Assembly (NCBI GenBank): GCA_934481445.1
Contig: CAKSPC010000018.1
Location: 1 to 46,595, forward strand
Origin: an uncultured Oscillospiraceae bacterium
GTDB taxonomy: Bacteria; Bacillota; Clostridia; Oscillospirales; Ruminococcaceae
Direction: 5' to 3'
DNA: 46,595 nt
This document shows, piece by piece, positions 41,488-46,595 of this stretch. Within the stretch, counting starts at the first letter, position 1, and every line of letters begins with the position of its first letter. Below the pieces are notes generated by a model that worked only from the letters and a program-made list of their open reading frames with translations, did not search any database and had not been told where the DNA came from. A program made the position numbers and the translations under genes.

Positions 41488-43635
41488 TCACTTACGCACC
41501 CTGCGTATCTTCACCCTGACTGCTTTCGGGCGCTGAACCTCCGCCTGCTTTTCCTCGGCGCGGAGCTTCTCCGCATTCTCCGCTGCGGCATACGCCTGCT
41601 GATAGAAGTATATCTGCGAATTAAGCGGCTGATCGCCCTCGGCGCGCTCAACATGACGGTACAGCCCGTCGCTGCCCTGCTCGCGGGCCTTTACATTGTC
41701 GCGGAGCATCGTGTTGAATATCCCCACAACTCTGTCCGCCAGCACGGTGTCAAGCACAGGTGCCGCGACCTCAACTCGGCGTTCGGTATTTCTTGTCATA
41801 AAGTCGGCGCTGGAAATATAAACACGGCGGCGGTCGCCACTGCCGAATATGTAAATTCTGCTGTGCTCAAGGAAACGCCCGACAATGGATATCACGCGGA
41901 CATTCTCTGTTTCACCCTTAACGCCCGCAACAAGGCAGCATATTCCGCGCACGACAAGCTCCACCCTGACCCCAGCGCGGCTCGCTTCCGCAAGCTTTTC
42001 GATGATATCGCGGTCGGTCAGCGAGTTCATTTTAATGCCGATGTAGCCGTCCCTGCCGTAAGTTATCTCGTTGTCGATAAGCTCCACAATGCGGCTCTTC
42101 AGACCCTTGGGCGCCACAAGCAGCTTGTTCGTGCTCTCCGTTGTTGCGCCGACAGCAAGGGCGTTGAACACCACGGAAGCATCCGAACCGAAATCCCGAT
42201 CCGCGGTCATAAGAGTAAGGTCTGTATACAGCTTGGACGTGCGCTCGTTGTAGTTGCCCGTGCCGACCTGCGTTATGTAGCTTACGTCGTTGCCGCGGCG
42301 CAGCGTTATCAGCAGCAGCTTGGAATGCACCTTCAGCTCGTCAAGACCGTATATAACGGTAACGCCCGCATCCTCGAGCTGCTTCGACCAGCCGATATTG
42401 TTCTCCTCGTCGAACCTTGCGCGAAGCTCTACCAGCGCGAGAACATCCTTGCCGTTCTCCGCCGCGCGGATTAGCGCATTGATTATCTTGCTGTCCCGCG
42501 CAACACGGTACAGCGTTATCTTTATTGAAACCACCTCGGGATTGTCCGCTGCTTCCTCCAGCAGCTTTATGAACTGATTGATGTTTTCATAGGGGTAACT
42601 GAGCAGGATATCGCGCTGCTTCACCTGCTCTATAATGCTCTTGTCGGGCATGATAAACGGCGACCTCTGCGGTGTCAGCGGTACGAAAAACAGCTCCGCA
42701 GGCTTCGGCTGCATGGTTTCCAGCCTGCGCTCGATGACCGACATGAAATCCATCGACAGCGGCATAATCTGCGTGAAGATGAAATCCTTGCCGATATCCA
42801 GCGTTTTGGAGAGGATAGCCACCGCGTCCGGCGACGGCGCGCCCTGAAACTCCAGCCTTACGGGCTGCAATTTTTTGCGCTTCTTCACCAGCTTGCTCAT
42901 TATATCGCGGAAATCGACGTCGTGGTCGTACAATCCCTCGTCCAGCGCGATATCCGCGTTTCTCGTTACGCGGAAAATACAGCGGGACTGTATCTCGAAA
43001 TTGCTGAACACCTGCTTAGCATAGCGGCAGATAAGCTCCTCGCACAGCGTAAATCTGCCCGACCTCGGCAGGAATATCATCCTGGGAAGATTTTCGGAAG
43101 CGGGGAGGATCCCGAAAGAAAGCTTCCCGTTAGGATCGTCCTTTTTGCGCAGCACAGCGCCGACATATATTTCCCCGCTCTTCAGGAACGGCACGGGGTG
43201 CTTGTTGTCAACGATTCCCGTGAACAGCAGCGGGCGTATCTCCCGCGTGAAATATGCCTTGAGGAAAGATTCCTCCTCGGGGGTCAGCTCCGACTCGCGG
43301 ATGTGCTCCACGCCGTATGCCGCCAGCCCGTTCATTATTTCGGAATACGCCTCGTCCTTCATCGGGATAAGCTTCTTCACCCGCGCGGCGATTTCGGTGA
43401 GCTGCTCGGCGGCGGTCATGTTCGTCTTGTTTTCGCGGTCTTTCGGGTCGAACATCTTCTTGTCGGTAAGGCTGCCGACTCTTATCATGAAAAATTCGTC
43501 AAGGTTAGAGCAGAATATCTGCACAAATCTCAGGCGCTCAAACAGCGGAGTTTCCGCCACGAAAGCTTCCTCAAGCACGCGCTCGTTGAACTTGAGCCAC
43601 GAAAGCTCACGGTTGTCGTAAAAATTACCGCCCAT
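41488..43635 (-). CDS. ppk: Polyphosphate kinase 1, with extra basic C-terminal tail
   Basis: 715 residues; ATG at 43635 after GGAGG. The enzyme builds polyphosphate from ATP. N-terminal NRELSWLKFNERVLEEA, the nucleotide region, and two phospholipase-D-like domains with the phosphorylated His in YGLDELKVHSKLLLI and the second active-site segment YISSADFMTRNTERRVE. The family normally ends near YRHVERAEGDQPLNSQ; here about 50 more residues follow, an Ala/Glu-rich helix (YAAAENAEKLRAEEKQ) and a basic end RPKAVRVKIRRVRK. It lies 59 bases downstream of pyrG on the same strand, probably one transcript. Confidence 0.96.
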   Translation of the reverse strand: MGGNFYDNRELSWLKFNERVLEEAFVAETPLFERLRFVQIFCSNLDEFFMIRVGSLTDKKMFDPKDRENKTNMTAAEQLTEIAARVKKLIPMKDEAYSEIMNGLAAYGVEHIRESELTPEEESFLKAYFTREIRPLLFTGIVDNKHPVPFLKSGEIYVGAVLRKKDDPNGKLSFGILPASENLPRMIFLPRSGRFTLCEELICRYAKQVFSNFEIQSRCIFRVTRNADIALDEGLYDHDVDFRDIMSKLVKKRKKLQPVRLEFQGAPSPDAVAILSKTLDIGKDFIFTQIMPLSMDFMSVIERRLETMQPKPAELFFVPLTPQRSPFIMPDKSIIEQVKQRDILLSYPYENINQFIKLLEEAADNPEVVSIKITLYRVARDSKIINALIRAAENGKDVLALVELRARFDEENNIGWSKQLEDAGVTVIYGLDELKVHSKLLLITLRRGNDVSYITQVGTGNYNERTSKLYTDLTLMTADRDFGSDASVVFNALAVGATTESTNKLLVAPKGLKSRIVELIDNEITYGRDGYIGIKMNSLTDRDIIEKLAEASRAGVRVELVVRGICCLVAGVKGETENVRVISIVGRFLEHSRIYIFGSGDRRRVYISSADFMTRNTERRVEVAAPVLDTVLADRVVGIFNTMLRDNVKAREQGSDGLYRHVERAEGDQPLNSQIYFYQQAYAAAENAEKLRAEEKQAEVQRPKAVRVKIRRVRK

Positions 43636-43694
43636 ATTTATCCTCCGTTACACGCAGCGCCCGACATTTTACATCGGGCGCATATAGTTTTTAC

Positions 43695-45721
<2,027 letters not shown>

Positions 45722-45867
45722 TCATCCTGCAAATATATTAAATCCCATAACCACTGCGCCGAGCACGACAAGCACAACGCCCGTTGCACGGTTGAGGGTT
45801 TCCGGCGAAAGACAGCCGCGTTCCATATTCCGGAACAGGATTTTTACAAATACGACCCGTGTGTAAA
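45722..45867 (-). pseudogene. Possible C-terminal remnant of a LysE-type membrane exporter
   Basis: About 48 codons ending in TGA. The translation contains ERGCLSPETLNRATGVVLVV then LGAVVMGFNIFAG, which resembles the last segment of LysE/RhtB exporters: 'LSPxxLxxxNRxxGxxLxxxG' with a final membrane helix. An in-frame stop lies just upstream and no 5' part is found, so it is a fragment if the reading is right. It abuts the restriction-gene remnant on the other strand. Confidence 0.4.
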
Positions 45868-45880
45868 ATCAGAAGTTTAA

Positions 45881-46330
45881 TATCTGACTAATGCCTATAA
45901 AAAATATACTTCCGGCTTTGCAACAAGCGTTGTCAGAAGCACCTCTGAAATGCTTTTTGAGCAATATTGCAAAACCAGAGATGATATTGAATGAGTTTAC
46001 AAAAACGGCGATACGGGTCAGCAATACTTCTCGATAGTGTACGTTGATGGCATTCAGCACCAGTGGCTATTCTATGCAGATTACATAGTGATGAAAAAAG
46101 ACGGAACTGCGTGGGTTATTGAAACAAAGGGTGGAGAAAGTCACGGTAAGGATAAAAACATTGACCGGCAGATAGAAAATAAATTTAACGCTTTCAAGCA
46201 ATATGCTGCTAAACATAATCTCCACTGGGTATTTGTTCGCGAGAAAGACGGCAAGCTCTATATCAATAATACTGTTTTTGCAGAAGATATGGCTGGAGAT
46301 GAATGGACGCCTTTGTCTGATGTATTCTGA
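45881..46330 (+). pseudogene. C-terminal remnant of a type III restriction enzyme (Res subunit), with an internal stop
   Basis: In one frame: YKKYTSGFATSVVRSTSEML, FEQYCKTRDDIE, a TGA stop at 45992-45994, then VYKNGDTGQQYFSIVYVDGI, HQWLFYADYIVMKKDGTAWV, IETKGGESHGKDKNIDRQ and so on to the stop at 46328. The D...ETKG arrangement (FYADYIV ... VIETKGG) is the PD-(D/E)XK nuclease core of Res/helicase-type restriction proteins. The helicase part is missing and the stop stands where the family usually has Trp, so it is non-functional unless TGA is read through. The part after the stop (from 46037) could still make a 97-residue protein. Close to tRNA-Trp. Confidence 0.75.
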
Positions 46331-46356
46331 CGTATTTCGCACACGACAATAGTAAT

Positions 46357-46387
46357 CCCCCGAAATCTACTTGTCAGATTTTGGGGG
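46357..46387 (+). terminator. Hairpin after the restriction-gene remnant
   Basis: CCCCCGAAATCT / AGATTTTGGGGG (46357-46368 with 46376-46387), one G-T pair. No long T tract, so a weak terminator or just a leftover. Confidence 0.4.
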
Positions 46388-46500
46388 CAATTGCTATGTA
46401 CACTTATATTGAAATAATCCATATATTTTGACGACAGATTATGCGAAAAAATGTGACCCAAAGCGGAAATAATGACGCAATAATAAATTGCGACTAAAAC

Positions 46501-46531
46501 AAAAAACCGCCTAGAACTACATTCTAAGCGG
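46501..46531 (-). terminator. Terminator after tRNA-Trp
   Basis: CCGCTTAGAA-TGTAG-TTCTAGGCGG on the minus strand (46531-46507, one G-T pair), then TTTTTTGTTTT. Confidence 0.85.
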
Positions 46532-46536
46532 ATTTA

Positions 46537-46595
46537 TGGCAGGGGCAGAAGGACTTGAACCCTCGACATACGGTTTTGGAGACCGTCGTTCTACC
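46537..46595 (-). tRNA. tRNA-Trp (anticodon CCA), 5' part beyond window
   Basis: Reading the minus strand from the right edge: anticodon stem-loop ACGGT-CTCCAAA-ACCGT with anticodon CCA, variable loop, T-arm GAGGG-TTCAAGT-CCTTC, acceptor strand TGCCCCT, discriminator G and an encoded CCA end at 46537. The D-arm and 5' acceptor strand are cut off. This places the restriction remnant directly 3' of a tRNA gene, a usual landing spot for mobile DNA. Confidence 0.93.

Overview
The window reads as chromosome of a Gram-positive, low-oxygen gut-type Clostridium relative, most likely an Oscillospirales/Ruminococcus-like bacterium. This is inferred from gene content, not from a marker search. Supporting features are moderate GC, strong AGGAGG ribosome sites with several TTG starts, near-consensus sigma-A promoters with 17-base spacers, the GlgC/GlgD glycogen pair, GTP-type PEP carboxykinase, ylxM-ffh-rpsP-khpA, a perfect CIRCE box, lipoproteins with LTGC/LTAC lipoboxes, and dispersed hairpin-rich repeats between genes.

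Layout. 0-3 kb: a large secreted repeat protein running off the left edge, then a 66-residue protein. 3.3-7.3 kb: a small PH-like membrane protein and a MarR regulator coupled to a fused ATPase/permease of the MacB/FtsX type. 7.3-9.1 kb: an islet of an XRE repressor and a divergent secreted Big_2 protein, bracketed by inverted copies of a multi-hairpin repeat. 9.1-13.8 kb: glycogen operon glgB-glgC-glgD. 14.5-17.5 kb: pckG and a LysR regulator. 17.5-18.3 kb: non-coding, hairpin-rich DNA. 18.9-24.9 kb: a tightly coupled type II fatty-acid/polyketide-like operon (acyltransferase, ACP, a single protein fusing an intact ketosynthase to a catalytically dead one, ketoreductase, dehydratase, Sfp transferase, flavoprotein). 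25.4-28.6 kb: ylxM-ffh-(Imm17-like)-rpsP-khpA plus a small ferredoxin-thioredoxin-reductase-like protein. 28.9-31.6 kb: a third copy of the multi-hairpin repeat, an ABC-2 exporter and an acidic protein. 31.8-34.9 kb: HAD phosphatase and GH2 beta-mannosidase. 34.9-36.6 kb: two Ser/Glu-rich lipoproteins. 36.8-38.7 kb: htpG behind CIRCE. 38.9-41.4 kb: a second acyl-carrier operon (degenerate PlsC, ACP, patatin, tandem GNAT). 41.5-45.4 kb: pyrG-ppk. 45.4-46.6 kb: decayed fragments, including a type III restriction subunit with an internal stop, next to a tRNA-Trp cut by the right edge.

How the parts fit. The two acyl-carrier loci are the best candidates for an undescribed system. The first carries every activity needed to build and reduce/dehydrate a ketoacyl chain, plus its own ACP activator, but no enoyl reductase of a known family and no malonyl transferase. 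The KS plus chain-length-factor-like fusion points to a polyene-type or unusual acyl product rather than housekeeping fatty acid synthesis. The second locus pairs a carrier protein with hydrolase and acyltransferase folds and no elongation enzyme, so it could handle or transfer acyl chains. The second strong signal is the repeat family: its hairpins show paired compensatory changes between copies, so the structure rather than the sequence appears conserved.
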